A DNA stretch of 64,000 bases from UBA10349 sp003485905 (GCA_943787185.1 CALSLL010000002.1:620001-684000), one strand, 5' to 3'; counted from the stretch's first letter, positions 1 through 10,339 are shown. The notes: generated by a model from the sequence alone, not told the origin. A program made the numbers and translations.

Positions 1-551
<551 letters not shown>

Positions 552-636
552 GCTATCGCTCTAACTAAGCTATACCCTTTAAGAGTATGTTAGTAAATTG
601 TGTTCATGTTTTTATTGACTCACTAAGGCAGCAAAC

Positions 637-1139
637 ATGGAATTAGAAACGCTAGTTGATCAGTCAGACTCAAGAAACTCTAGTCTTGAGGAAGCAGTAA
701 AAGCGCGTGCAAGTGCGTTGCGGTGGCTAGCTAGGCGTGAGTATGCAGGACAGGAAATGCGTGCGCGCTTATTGGCGTCAGGGTTATAGCGAGTATTTAG
801 TCGAACAAACAATGAGTGAGTTGACTGATGAGCGCTACCTGTCTGATGAGCGCTATATTGAGATGTTATTACGTACTAGGGTACAGAGTTGCTTTGGGTC
901 CTATTCGTGTATATAAAGATGCTGCTAGATTTGGTCTGGAAGATATAATGCAACGGCAAGTAGAGGAATCTGGCTTGGATTGGCGAGAAATAGCAACTTC
1001 TGCGCATAATAAAAGGTATCGCGGAGACAGGCCTCGCGATTATAATGAGTGGTGTAAGCAGGCACGCTTTCTTCAATCTCGAGGTTTCAACACTGATCAA
1101 GTACGTTTCGTATTAGGTGATGCAACGCGCGATTTGTAA
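637..1139 (+). pseudogene. recX: RecX regulatory protein, two frameshifts (probable sequence errors)
   Basis: RecX binds RecA filaments and limits their activity. The protein starts at ATG 637 (MELETLVDQS) and continues through a helical RecX-like segment (ALRWLARREYAGQEMRARLL). Near 781-784 one extra G shifts the frame; the sequence then reads on as GYSEYLVEQTMSELTDERYL. Near 897-901 one extra base shifts it again, into GPIRVYKDAARFGL and the C-terminal half ending at 1139. With the two insertions removed the protein has about 166 residues, normal for RecX. No part is missing, which argues for base-calling errors. It sits between recA and alaS as usual. Because three frames are needed, gene callers will find only the C-terminal piece. 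Confidence 0.85.
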
Positions 1140-1196
1140 TTAAGCGCCTTTAGCACCTTTTACGTGGGTGCTACCGTTCACCAACTGATAGTACTA

Positions 1197-3845
1197 ATGA
1201 AAACATCTGAAATACGAGGAGCGCTTTCTAGCATTTTTTGAGAAAGAAGGCGCATGAGCGCTGTTGCCAGTAGCTCCTTGGTGCCTGCCGGAGACAAAAC
1301 CCTATTATTTACCAATGCAGGTATGGTGCCGTTTAAGGATGTATTCCTTGGTACCGATCCTCGTGACTATGTTCGCGCAACGACGTCTCAACGCTGCGTG
1401 CGTGCCGGTGGAAAGCATAACGATTTAGAGAACGTTGGCTATACGGCCCGCCATCATACTTTTTCGAGATGCTCGGAAATTTTAGTTTTGGTGATTACTT
1501 TAAGCGTGAAGCTATTCAGTTCGCGTGGAAATTTTTGACTGTAGAACTAGGGCTACCCGCTGATAAATTATGGGTAACCGTTTTCGATGAAGATTTAGAA
1601 GCTGAAAAAATCTGGTTGGATGAAATTGGTATCCCTAAAGATCAACTTTCTAGAATTGGTGCTAAAGATAACTTCTGGTCTATGGGCGATACGGGGCCAT
1701 GCGGGCCGTGCAGTGAAATATTTTATGACCATGGCGCAGATGTGGCTGGTGGTCCACCTGGTACTCCTGAAGAGGATGGAGACCGGTATATTGAGATTTG
1801 GAATTTGGTTTTCATGCAGTACAACCGTGCTGCTAATGGTGATTTAGACCCTTTACCCAAACCTTCTGTTGATACCGGAATGGGCCTTGAGCGTATGGCT
1901 GCTGTAATGCAGCATGTTCACAACAATTACGAGATTGACCTGTTTGCAAGCATTACTCAGAGCGGTTACTCAGTACGTGGACGCTAAAGGATGTTTCCAA
2001 TCAGTCGATAAGGGTTATTGCGGATCATATCCGCTCGTGTTCGTTTCATGATCGCCGACGGTGTGCTTCCTTCAAATGAGGGTACGCGGTTATGTTCTGC
2101 GTACGAATTATTCGTAGGGCGGTCCGCCATGGCACGTCAGATTGGCGCCAGAGATCCCATTTTTTCTACAAGATCGTCGACGCTTTGGTTAGTGAAATGG
2201 GCGATGCTTACCCCGAGCTTGTAGAGTAATGCCTCAGATATCAAGAGCTGCCTTAAAGAAGGAAGAGTTGCGCTTTGCGGAGACGCTTAGAGCAAGGCTC
2301 TGAAAGATATTTGACGCAAAAATGTCTGAGAGTGAGGCAGACTGACAATGGTGTCGGGCGAAGTTAGCCTTTTTGTTATATGACACTTACGGCTTTCCTG
2401 TTGACCTGACTGCTGACGTTGCGCGAGAGAAGGGTTTGTCCGTTGATATGGACTGGTTTCGAGCAGTCTAATGGAGGGGCAACGTGAGCGTGCCAGAGCC
2501 AGTAGCAATTTTGCGAGCTGCTGGACGAGAGCTATTTATCAGAAGACTCGCGGCGACTGAATTTTGTTGGATACAGCGATTTGCAGGCTGAGGGGTCAAT
2601 TGTCGGCTTGTTTGCGGACGGTGGTTCGCAGTCTCTGGAACTTACGCGTGGAGGTACTGAGGCTCAAGTGATTTCTGGACTGTCACGCCTTTTTATGCCG
2701 AAGGTGGCGGCCAGGTCGGCGACCGGGGTGATGTTGACCCTTGCAGAGGCTAGGATTTCAGGTTGCTGATGTCAGGAAAGTTGGGAAGTTCGGCTTTTGC
2801 TCATATTGGAACGCTGCAGTCTGGCATCGTTAAATCCGATTGGCGATAAGGTTCTGGCCACGGTCGATGCGGGAGTCTAGGTCTCGGACAGCGGCGAATC
2901 ATTCCGCCACTCATTTGCTGCACGCGGCCCTGAATACGATTTTGGGTGACCATGTCGAGCAAAAAGGTTCTTTGGTCGACTCTGCTCGCTTGCGTTTTCG
3001 ACTTCGCCCACGGACGAAGCGGTTACCGCGGATGAGGTTATTCGCTTATTGAGCAGATGGTCAATACTCAAATATTGGCTAACCATCACTGTTGATACGC
3101 AAGGTGATGGCGATTGAAGACGCTAAACAGGCGGGTGCCGCTGCTTTGTTTGGAGAGAAATACGGGGAAAAAGTACGTGTTGTTGGCATGTCAGCATTCT
3201 CGTTGGAGTTATGTGGGGGTACTCATGTTACTCGTACCGGTGATATAGGTTGTTTCGTCGTAGTAGCCGAATCTGGTGTGGCCTCAGGTATTCGTAGAAT
3301 AGAGGCCTTGACTGGCATTGCAGCAATGGAATATCTGAATGTACAACGTACCTTAGTTAATGAGGTAAGTTCTGCGTTGCGCTCGCCTACCAATCAAATG
3401 GTGTCCAAAGTAGAGGCGCTACAGAACCGTATTAAGGATTTGGAAAAGGAGAATAAACAACTCAAAAAGGTGGTAATACTGCTAATAATCTTGACGACAG
3501 TGTGCAAGATTTTGGCGAGGTGAAGGCTTTACTCGCTCGCGTCGATGGTATGGGATCGCCGAGATGCGGGAACTTATAGATCACTACCGTGATAAATTAG
3601 CTAATGCAGTTATTGTTTTAGTGACCGATGCTGATGGTAAAGGTCGAATGATTGCGGGTGCCAGCCAGGCAGTTAATAAAAAATACCCGGCTGGAAAGCT
3701 TATTCAGCACATTGCATCTTCTATGGATGGCCGGGGTGGTGGGAGGCCTGATATGGCTGAAGGCGGTATTCCAGACAGTTCTAAACTGAATGAGGTGCTA
3801 TCGGTTGCTCAAAAATGGATTGAAGAGGGCGGAGTCAGTAAATAA
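1197..3845 (+). pseudogene. alaS: Alanyl-tRNA synthetase, many frameshifts (probable sequence errors)
   Basis: AlaRS charges tRNA-Ala. The start is ATG 1197 (MKTSEIRG). Recognisable in changing frames are the class II catalytic core (SSSLVPAGDKTLLFTNAGM, then GNFSFGDYFKREAI, then WNLVFMQYNR with DTGMGLERMA), the editing-domain zinc motif LCGGTHV near 3208-3228, the coiled C-terminal segment, and the DHH-linked C-Ala end (DGRGGGRPDMAEGG). At least three insertions fall within 1230-1265, one T is missing near 1460, and breaks are frequent from about 1960 to 3090, with another near 3470-3560. The total span of 2649 bases equals the normal length of about 880 codons, so nothing large has been lost. 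Being essential, the real gene is almost certainly intact. lysC follows 168 bases downstream. Confidence 0.93.
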
Positions 3846-4013
3846 GTGGCTTCGATATAGTCGGTTGTTTGAAAAGCGTTGGAGCAGAATCAACCCAAAT
3901 TAACTGCCGCTAGTTGATTTACAAATTTTGTTAAAAGAGCTTTAATCGCGCTAATTATGCATCGCATCAAAACTTAGCTTATTAACACCGCTGAGTTTCA
4001 TATCTTAAGTAAC

Positions 4014-5234
4014 ATGACACTAATTGTAGAAAAATTTGGCGGCACTTCTGTTGGTACGATCGACAGAATTAATGCTGTTGCTGATCACCTTAAAGGTAAG
4101 CACGAAAGTGGTGAGTCTTTGGTTGTGGTTGTGTCTGCAATGAGTGGAGAAACCAACCGTTTAGTTGGATTAGCCAAAGAATTAAGTGCGGCTCCTGTTA
4201 CTCGTGAAATGGATGTATTGCTCTCAACGGGTGAGCAAGTGACCATTGCATTGCTTTCTATAGCTCTGCAAGAACGTGGATTGGGGGCGCGATCATTTAC
4301 TGGCGGGCAGGTACGAATTTTAACGGATAATGTGCATGGTAAAGCACGGATTCAAGAAATTGACGATCAGAATATTCAGGCGGAATTAACGCAAGGAAAT
4401 ATTGTCATCGTTGCTGGATTTCAGGGTGCAGATGAACACGGCAATATAACCACCCTTGGACGCGGTGGTTCAGATACTAGTGCGGTGGCTCTTGCAGCTG
4501 CATTAAAGGCAGATGAATGTCGAATTTACACAGACGTAAACGGAATTTATACGACTGATCCTAGGATTGAGCCTGAAGCCCGAAGGTTGGATCGCATTAC
4601 GTTTGAGGAAATGCTCGAATTAGCGAGTGCTGGAGCAAAAGTGTTGCAGTCTAGATCTGTCGAGTTTGCAGGTAAATACAAGGTCCCACTCCGAGTGCTA
4701 TCTTCTTTCGAACCAGATGCGGGCACTCTGATATTTTATGATTCTGGAGAACACATGGAACAACCACTTGTTTCTGGTATTGCATACCAAAAAGATGAAG
4801 CGAAGCTAACAATTAGGGGGATTCCTGATCAGCCAGGAGTTGCTCATCGAGTGCTTGGGCCTATTTCCAAAGCTAATATTAATGTTGATATCATTATTCA
4901 GAACCTGGGGGCAGATGGGGCGACAGATATGACGTTCACAGTGCCTCGTGAGGATTTCGAATCTTGTAAGAATATTTTGGAGAACACCGCGAAACAGCTA
5001 GGGGCAGCTGAAGTCTTAGGCGATTCAAATATTGCCAAGATAGCGGTTGTTGGAGTTGGGATGCGTTCACATTCTGGTGTCGCAGATACCATGTTTAAAG
5101 CGCTTGCAGATGAAGGTATTAATATCCAAATGATATCGACTTCAGAAATTAAAATTTCTGTTGTCGTAGATGATCGATATTTAGAGTTGGCGGTACGAGC
5201 GCTACACAAGGCGTTTGAATTAGCAGAAGTTTAA
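4014..5234 (+). CDS. lysC: Aspartokinase, monofunctional
   Basis: It phosphorylates aspartate, the first step toward lysine, threonine, methionine and diaminopimelate. The 406-residue protein starts with the kinase signature VEKFGGTSVG, has the nucleotide-binding GRGGSDTSAVALAA segment near residue 155, and carries two C-terminal ACT domains (about 265-405) that bind feedback inhibitors. There is no homoserine dehydrogenase domain, so it is the monofunctional form usual downstream of alaS and upstream of csrA in Pseudomonas-type genomes. The reading frame is clean, in contrast with the broken genes just before it. A weak sigma-70-like promoter (TTGTTA, 18 bases, TAATTA) lies around 3928-3957. 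No leader peptide or lysine riboswitch is obvious in the 168-base gap. Confidence 0.97.
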   Translation: MTLIVEKFGGTSVGTIDRINAVADHLKGKHESGESLVVVVSAMSGETNRLVGLAKELSAAPVTREMDVLLSTGEQVTIALLSIALQERGLGARSFTGGQVRILTDNVHGKARIQEIDDQNIQAELTQGNIVIVAGFQGADEHGNITTLGRGGSDTSAVALAAALKADECRIYTDVNGIYTTDPRIEPEARRLDRITFEEMLELASAGAKVLQSRSVEFAGKYKVPLRVLSSFEPDAGTLIFYDSGEHMEQPLVSGIAYQKDEAKLTIRGIPDQPGVAHRVLGPISKANINVDIIIQNLGADGATDMTFTVPREDFESCKNILENTAKQLGAAEVLGDSNIAKIAVVGVGMRSHSGVADTMFKALADEGINIQMISTSEIKISVVVDDRYLELAVRALHKAFELAEV

Positions 5235-5246
5235 CGAACGTCCTTG

Positions 5247-5275
5247 TTCACCTTTATATTCCTTGGGTGTAGAAT
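5247..5275 (+). promoter_or_regulatory. Sigma-70 promoter upstream of csrA
   Basis: TTCACC at 5247-5252, a 17-base spacer and TAGAAT at 5270-5275, followed by a GC-rich stretch (ACGCGCATCGCG). The transcript would carry a leader of roughly 125 bases before the csrA start. Motif match only. Confidence 0.55.
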
Positions 5276-5405
5276 ACGCGCATCGCGAACGACGGATGTG
5301 CGATGCATAGCATAGAGATGCCATTGCAGGGACTGTGTTGTTAGCGAAATCAAAGCAATCTGGCTTTGGTTGTAGTATGGATATTTGGATGGGAGGAGAG
5401 CATTA

Positions 5406-5669
5406 ATGCTTATTTTGACTCGGCGAGTAAATGAAACCCTGAATATCGGAGATGATATTCAGGTGACTGTGTTAGGTGTAAAAGGCAATCAAGTGCGTAT
5501 TGGTATAGATGCGCCGCGTGATGTGCCGGTACATCGTGAAGAAATCTATCAGCGAATTAAGAAGGAAGAAGCTTTGGAGTCAGGTGAAGCTGTCGAAGAA
5601 GAAGATTTTGATGATAGCGAGGAGCAAGAGGACTTTTACGAAGATGATGAGTCGTTCGGTAACGAATAA
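5406..5669 (+). CDS. csrA: Carbon storage regulator CsrA with acidic C-terminal tail
   Basis: CsrA is a dimeric RNA-binding protein that represses or stabilises mRNAs by binding GGA-containing hairpins, controlling carbon storage, motility and biofilm. The start is ATG 5406, giving MLILTRRVNETLNIG; a strong Shine-Dalgarno GGAGGAGAG at 5392-5400 sits 5-6 bases before it, which rules out the in-frame TTG at 5385. The core beta strands and the RNA-binding segment (VPVHREEIYQRI) are standard through about residue 57. The last 30 residues are almost all Glu and Asp (for example EEEDFDDSEEQEDFYEDD), making 87 residues against about 61-65 in Escherichia or Pseudomonas. The GGA-rich ribosome site itself could be a CsrA target, as autoregulation is common, but this is inferred. 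Confidence 0.95.
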   Translation: MLILTRRVNETLNIGDDIQVTVLGVKGNQVRIGIDAPRDVPVHREEIYQRIKKEEALESGEAVEEEDFDDSEEQEDFYEDDESFGNE

Positions 5670-5807
5670 TAGGAACGGGCAGATAGGAACGACTATTTGA
5701 ATAGGAGATTGTTCTTTTATCGACACTCTAGATTTGTCAGGCGCTAGTTTGATAGTTTAAGTAGGTAATAGCTCAATTAGTAAAGGGATTTTATAAAGAC
5801 AGTAAAC

Positions 5808-5902
<95 letters not shown>

Positions 5903-5989
5903 GTTTTGCAGAGTCTCAGATTGGTTTCTGCGGTCAGTAACTCTGTGTTGATTAGCTAAAGACGTTTTATAAAATAAGCCCTTTTATTG

Positions 5990-7216
5990 CTATGATGTTG
6001 TATGAAACTCAGCGTTTAGAAGTGCTATAAAACGTGCCTGCAATTTTGTAGGCTGCCAGTTAATTCTAGTAGTGATCCCAATCTCTCGATGTGTGCCGGA
6101 TAGTTTTGTTGGACTCATTGCCAGTAAACCTCGCTCTACATCCATTTGGACTTGTCTTTTAGAGAGTAATGCCGCCCGGTCGCTTTCGAGTAGCAGTCCT
6201 CGTGTTGCGACTAATGAACTACATTCAATAACGTGCTCGGGGGGTTGTAAGCCGCGGTCTTCAAAAAAATTGATAAAAGCCTCGCGGGAAGGCGCATTAA
6301 TACCGGGTGCAACCCAATCTAATTCTTGTAGCTCTAATACTGAGGTCGAATGATCTGACGCGATTGGGTGTCCTGGGCGTACCACAATATGCAGTGAATC
6401 ACTGAATAAAGATTGTTGCTGTATATCAGAACTAGGAGGTGGGTGTCTTAGCGCTCCTATAATCAGATCAATTTGGCCGTGTCTAAGGGCATCCAATTGT
6501 TCGTGATATGAGCCATCAATGATACTGACTCTGGCTGAAGCGAATTCCTCAAGTATCTTTGTAACGGCATGCGGTACGATTTGTGTGCGAGCTAATGGCA
6601 AAGACCCAACGCGCAGGGCGCCGGTTATGTGTCCTGCATATTCGTTCATTTCATCTGTACCTTGTTCTAGCTCCGAAAAGTACAGGTTGGCATACCTAGC
6701 GGCTTGACGAGCTCGCCAGTCGGGCTCGACCCCAGAGGGTGAGCGTTGAAAAAACGGGCGGTCGCACAAGCTTTCTAAGTCCTTAACCGCTCGGTGTACT
6801 GATGGTTGAGTGAGACCTAGATGTCGAGCGGCTAGACTATAATTACCGTGTTCGACCACCGTAACAAGTGCCCGTAGTTGTGTGGCGGTAAGTAACCTAT
6901 AAAGATGACGGCGACTTTTACTCTTAGTAGTAAAAAGTGAATCCAAATATGTTAACCAGTGAATCGCTCGCTCAACTCTGTTCAGGAAAATATTACCGAT
7001 TTCTGTTGTATATAACCCTTTTGACGTGCGGGTGAACAGAATCTGAGCTAAATGCCCCTCCAGTCTGGACAATGCCTGTGTTATTGCTGATTGCGACAAA
7101 AACATTGGCTCTGTTGCTGCACTAATACTTCCACGTTTCCTGACTTCCAAGGCAGCAGAAAGATGTCTCAAATTTAGTTGAGCATATAAATTTTTTACGC
7201 GTCTCATTTTGATCAT
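5990..7216 (-). CDS. LysR-family regulator with two tandem HTH domains, probable lig operon regulator
   Basis: This 408-residue protein is longer than the usual LysR regulator of about 300. It has two LysR-type winged helix-turn-helix regions. The first is at about residues 15-75 (SISAATEPMFLSQSAITQAL) and the second at about 105-170 (NYSLAARHLGLTQPSVHRAV). A linker follows and then a LysR substrate-binding domain from about 195 to 400 (GALRVGSLPLARTQIVPHAV). It is divergent from the protocatechuate 4,5-cleavage operon, with 97 bases between the starts, so it most likely controls that operon in response to protocatechuate or a pathway intermediate. The second HTH is the better match to the LysR consensus; the first has a less typical recognition region. 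A gene fusion or duplication is the simplest origin. The effector is unknown. Confidence 0.88.
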   Translation of the reverse strand: MIKMRRVKNLYAQLNLRHLSAALEVRKRGSISAATEPMFLSQSAITQALSRLEGHLAQILFTRTSKGLYTTEIGNIFLNRVERAIHWLTYLDSLFTTKSKSRRHLYRLLTATQLRALVTVVEHGNYSLAARHLGLTQPSVHRAVKDLESLCDRPFFQRSPSGVEPDWRARQAARYANLYFSELEQGTDEMNEYAGHITGALRVGSLPLARTQIVPHAVTKILEEFASARVSIIDGSYHEQLDALRHGQIDLIIGALRHPPPSSDIQQQSLFSDSLHIVVRPGHPIASDHSTSVLELQELDWVAPGINAPSREAFINFFEDRGLQPPEHVIECSSLVATRGLLLESDRAALLSKRQVQMDVERGLLAMSPTKLSGTHREIGITTRINWQPTKLQARFIALLNAEFHTTS

Positions 7217-7313
7217 TATAGAAAAAACTTATAGTATTAAACAGTATTTGAATATCCTTTTATTAAGTAATTTAGCCATACTATTTAACTAACGTGAGCC
7301 GAGTCGATTTAAT
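7217..7313. promoter_or_regulatory. Divergent control region, LysR-type gene / lig operon
   Basis: This AT-rich 97-base gap separates two divergent starts. It contains related ATAGT/ACTAT elements, for example ACTTATAGTATTAAAC and CATACTATTTAAC, which could be half-sites for the LysR-type regulator. No convincing sigma-70 boxes can be fixed by eye. The operator role is inferred from the layout. Confidence 0.45.
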
Positions 7314-8003
7314 ATGCCAGTCTGTGTAACTGATATACAAAGAACGCCTAAATCTGTCCTTCAGCACTTTCAAGGTGCAGAGGTTGCAACCGTCCATGAA
7401 GCACAAGGTCGCAAGGGGCTTCTAGCTTCTTATATGAGGCCGATTTATCCAGGCTCGCGAATTGCGGGTTCTGCTGTTACTTGTGAGGTTGCGCCCGGTG
7501 ATAATTGGATGCTGCACGTCGCAGTGGAACAATGTCAGCCTGGTGACGTGCTAGTAGTTGCTCCTACCAGTCCATGTGAAGATGGTTATTTTGGTGATCT
7601 GTTAGCAACTTCGTTGAAATCTAGAGGCGTGCTAGGCCTGATTATTGATGCCGGTGTACGCGATATTGCGACGCTTAAAGAAATGCAGTTTCCGGTATGG
7701 TCGAAAGCAGTGTTCGCTCAGGGCACAGTAAAGGAGACACTGGGCAATGTGAATGTGCCCGTGATATGCGCAGAGGCTTTGATAACTCCTGGAGATCTAG
7801 TGGTCGCAGATGATGACGGTGTAGTCGTAGTACAGCGAGAAGACGCAGAGAAGGTTTTGAAGGGTGTAGAGAAACGTTCTGCTAACGAAGAAGAAAAGCG
7901 AGCACGTTTCGAGGCTGGAGAGCTAGGGTTGGATATATATAATATGCGCGAGCGGTTGGCAGATAAGGGATTACGTTACATTAAAACGTTAAAGGACATT
8001 TAA
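7314..8003 (+). CDS. ligK: 4-carboxy-4-hydroxy-2-oxoadipate aldolase
   Basis: This class II, metal-dependent aldolase cleaves CHA to pyruvate and oxaloacetate, the last step of protocatechuate 4,5-cleavage; family members also act on 4-hydroxy-4-methyl-2-oxoglutarate and decarboxylate oxaloacetate. The protein has 229 residues, matching LigK/ProA. It shows the RraA-like fold signatures: VHEAQGRKGLL near 28, GDLLATSLKSRG near 94, and IIDAGVRDIATL with the catalytic and metal-binding Arg-Asp at residues 116-117. It is first in the lig operon, two bases ahead of the tautomerase. The start ATG 7314 has only a weak Shine-Dalgarno. RraA homologues without aldolase activity exist, but the operon makes LigK the clear choice. 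Confidence 0.95.
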   Translation: MPVCVTDIQRTPKSVLQHFQGAEVATVHEAQGRKGLLASYMRPIYPGSRIAGSAVTCEVAPGDNWMLHVAVEQCQPGDVLVVAPTSPCEDGYFGDLLATSLKSRGVLGLIIDAGVRDIATLKEMQFPVWSKAVFAQGTVKETLGNVNVPVICAEALITPGDLVVADDDGVVVVQREDAEKVLKGVEKRSANEEEKRARFEAGELGLDIYNMRERLADKGLRYIKTLKDI

Positions 8004-8005
8004 CC

Positions 8006-9103
8006 TTGCAAACTGCTATCCCCTCAATGCTGATGCGCGGAGGTACCTCTAAAGGCCTGTACTTTCAGGCGAAAGATTTGCCTGCGGACGTTGAAGCACG
8101 CAATCGTGTCCTGCTTGCCGTCATGGGGTCCCCCGACGTAAGGCAGATTGACGGTATCGGCGGAGCGCATCCGCTTACCAGCAAAGTAGCGGTTGTTAGT
8201 CTATCTGATTCTAACGAATCGGATATTGACTATCTATTTCTTCAAGTCATGGTGGACGAAGGCATTGTGAGCGACGCACAAAATTGCGGTAATATTTTGG
8301 CCGGCGTTGGACCTTATGCGATTGAATCTGGAATGCTTCGCTCTAACGGGGCAACAACCGATGTTCGAATTCACATGCTTAATACTGGCGCCAAAGCGAT
8401 CGCACGAGTTCAGACCCCTCGCGGCAAGGTTGAATATGAAGGAGAGGCGCGTATCGATGGGGTTCCCGGGGCCTCAGCGGCTGTGCCTATAGAGTTTTTA
8501 GATATTGCTGGTTCAAGTTGTGGTGCACTGTTACCGACTGGTCAAGTCAGAGACTTGGTGCTAGATGTAGAAGTTACCTGTATTGATAACGGGATGCCGG
8601 TGGTGTTGCTAAAAGCCAGCGACTTTGGATTGGTCGGAAACGAGTCGCCAGCGGAATTGGAAACGAATCTCGAGCTGAAAAACCGTATAGAAGCAATACG
8701 ATTGGAGGCCGGTCGGCTAATGAATTTGGGTGACGTGTCTGGTAAAACGATCCCAAAAATGAGTCTTGTTTCCACAGCGCAAAATAGTGGTACTTTAAAT
8801 ACTCGCACTTTTATCCCACACCGGGTGCACGAAGCCATTGGAGTGCTGGGATCGGTTAGTGTTGCAACAGCGTGCATGTTAACGGGCTCTATTGCTCAGG
8901 AATTTTCAGCCGGGCTATCGTCGAAATCCGTTAATCAGCTTAGTATTGAACACCCGACGGGATCATTTAGTGTAGAGGTGGAAATTGAACGTGGGGGTAA
9001 AGAAGAATTCGTGGTCAGGAGAGCGGCATTACTTCGTACGGCTCGCCTATTAATGCGAGGCGAAGTCTATGTTCCTGAGCGTGCTTTTGAGACCACAGCA
9101 TAA
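8006..9103 (+). CDS. ligU: 4-oxalomesaconate tautomerase (LigU/GalD, PrpF family)
   Basis: It isomerises 4-oxalomesaconate (OMA) between tautomers or double-bond isomers so that the hydratase can act. The 365-residue PrpF-family protein begins MQTAIPSMLMRGGTSKGLYF, as in GalD and LigU. Lys60 in HPLTSK and Cys94 in NCGN fit the Lys/Cys pair of LigU by spacing and context. The start is TTG 8006, two bases after ligK; the next candidate, ATG 8027, would remove conserved N-terminal residues. Translation is therefore probably coupled to ligK. The alternative name galD comes from gallate pathways; the neighbouring protocatechuate dioxygenase makes a protocatechuate role more likely here. Confidence 0.93.
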   Translation: MQTAIPSMLMRGGTSKGLYFQAKDLPADVEARNRVLLAVMGSPDVRQIDGIGGAHPLTSKVAVVSLSDSNESDIDYLFLQVMVDEGIVSDAQNCGNILAGVGPYAIESGMLRSNGATTDVRIHMLNTGAKAIARVQTPRGKVEYEGEARIDGVPGASAAVPIEFLDIAGSSCGALLPTGQVRDLVLDVEVTCIDNGMPVVLLKASDFGLVGNESPAELETNLELKNRIEAIRLEAGRLMNLGDVSGKTIPKMSLVSTAQNSGTLNTRTFIPHRVHEAIGVLGSVSVATACMLTGSIAQEFSAGLSSKSVNQLSIEHPTGSFSVEVEIERGGKEEFVVRRAALLRTARLLMRGEVYVPERAFETTA

Positions 9104-9158
9104 AATTGCTTCTATTTATTCGAGCCTATGTTACTCACACCCCGCAGAGTTTTAGTAA

Positions 9159-9452
9159 ATGGTTAACGATTCTTATCTGCACTGCGCGACCGCACCTCAC
9201 CATTTAATTGATGATTTACAAAATCTCATCTATAAAAGCGGCCGGCCATTATCCGACGTGCGGGATAATTTTGGCTATCAAGTTCGGAAGAATATTTCAT
9301 TAGATCAGCTGCGAGAGTTAAATGAGTGCGACACTTATATGAGCATGTTTTCTTCACAAGCAAACTTGATCTCACCTGGTAAAATTTATAACGATGAAGC
9401 CAGAACAGTTTATCCTCATTCGGACGTTTTGTTGAAGGAGAGAGGCCTGTGA
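9159..9452 (+). CDS. Small protein of unknown function inside the lig operon
   Basis: This is a 97-residue soluble protein with no signal peptide, membrane segment or motif that I recognise. It has a helical, charged middle (SLDQLRELNECDTYMSMF) and two cysteines. The gene lies 55 bases after ligU, and its TGA at 9450-9452 overlaps the GTG start of ligI at 9449, so translation looks coupled. That coupling and the operon position support a real gene with a job in this pathway. It does not resemble the small dioxygenase subunit LigA, which is encoded separately downstream. It could be an accessory subunit or a fragment of a former enzyme; I cannot choose. The upstream Shine-Dalgarno is weak. Confidence 0.65.
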   Translation: MVNDSYLHCATAPHHLIDDLQNLIYKSGRPLSDVRDNFGYQVRKNISLDQLRELNECDTYMSMFSSQANLISPGKIYNDEARTVYPHSDVLLKERGL

Positions 9453-10339
9453 CACAGTTTACCCCTGATAGCGACTGGCTCCATTGGCACCTGAACCCGA
9501 GTAAACCAAGTTTCGTTCTCCCAGAGGGTGCAGTAGATGCTCATTGCCATGTGTTCGGGCCGGGCGATCAGTTTCCGTTTGCGGCAGAACGCAAGTACAC
9601 ACCTTGTGATGCCTCCAAAGATGATCTTTGGGCACTTAGAGATTTTCTTGGTTTTTCGCGAAACGTAATTGTTCAAGCCACCTGCCATGGTGCGGATAAT
9701 CGGGCATTGGTCGATGCTTTGCAGAGTTCTAAAGGGTTGGCGCGCGGTGTGGCGACAGTTAAGGCCAGCATTACTGATGAAGAGCTACAAATACTTCATA
9801 TGGCCGGAGTCCGCGGTGTGCGCTTTAATTTTGTAAAGCGTCTTGTGGATTCGCTCCCCTTTGACGATTTAAGGGTAATAGCCGATCGCATAAAGAGACT
9901 TGGTTGGCACATTGTTATTTATTTTGAGGCTGCAGAATTACCAGAACTCTATGAGTTTTTTACCTCTCTGCCGGCTACAATTGTTGTCGATCATATGGGA
10001 CGGCCGGATGTCAGTAAGTCGGTTGACGGCCCGGAGTTCGGGCTGTTTACCAAATTGCTCAGTGACAATCCAAATTTTTGGTCAAAGGTTAGCTGTCCGG
10101 AAAGGTTGTCTCTGGTTGGCCCAAGTGCTTATGGAGATGTTGTTCCGTTTGCTAGAAAGATAGTTGAAAGCTTTCCAGATCGAGTCTTGTGGGGCACAGA
10201 TTGGCCTCATCCGAATATGAAGAGTCATATGCCAGATGATGGCTATTTAGTCGATGTTATTCCTCAAATTGCAACTACCGCGGCGTTGCAACGGCAGTTG
10301 CTGGTAGATAACCCGATGCGTCTTTATTGGGCTGAATAA
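9449..10339 (+). CDS. ligI: 2-pyrone-4,6-dicarboxylate hydrolase (LigI)
   Basis: LigI opens the lactone 2-pyrone-4,6-dicarboxylate to 4-oxalomesaconate. It is a metal-independent member of the amidohydrolase superfamily. The 296-residue protein has the strand-1 HxH at His32/His34 in DAHCHVFGPG and the catalytic-type Asp at residue 251 in LWGTDWPHPN, both at the expected positions. The start is GTG 9449, overlapping the preceding small gene by four bases (GTGA). It lies between the tautomerase and the dioxygenase genes, as in Comamonas and Sphingobium pathways. Length and motifs agree with the family, and no alternative function is likely. Confidence 0.95.
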   Translation: MTQFTPDSDWLHWHLNPSKPSFVLPEGAVDAHCHVFGPGDQFPFAAERKYTPCDASKDDLWALRDFLGFSRNVIVQATCHGADNRALVDALQSSKGLARGVATVKASITDEELQILHMAGVRGVRFNFVKRLVDSLPFDDLRVIADRIKRLGWHIVIYFEAAELPELYEFFTSLPATIVVDHMGRPDVSKSVDGPEFGLFTKLLSDNPNFWSKVSCPERLSLVGPSAYGDVVPFARKIVESFPDRVLWGTDWPHPNMKSHMPDDGYLVDVIPQIATTAALQRQLLVDNPMRLYWAE

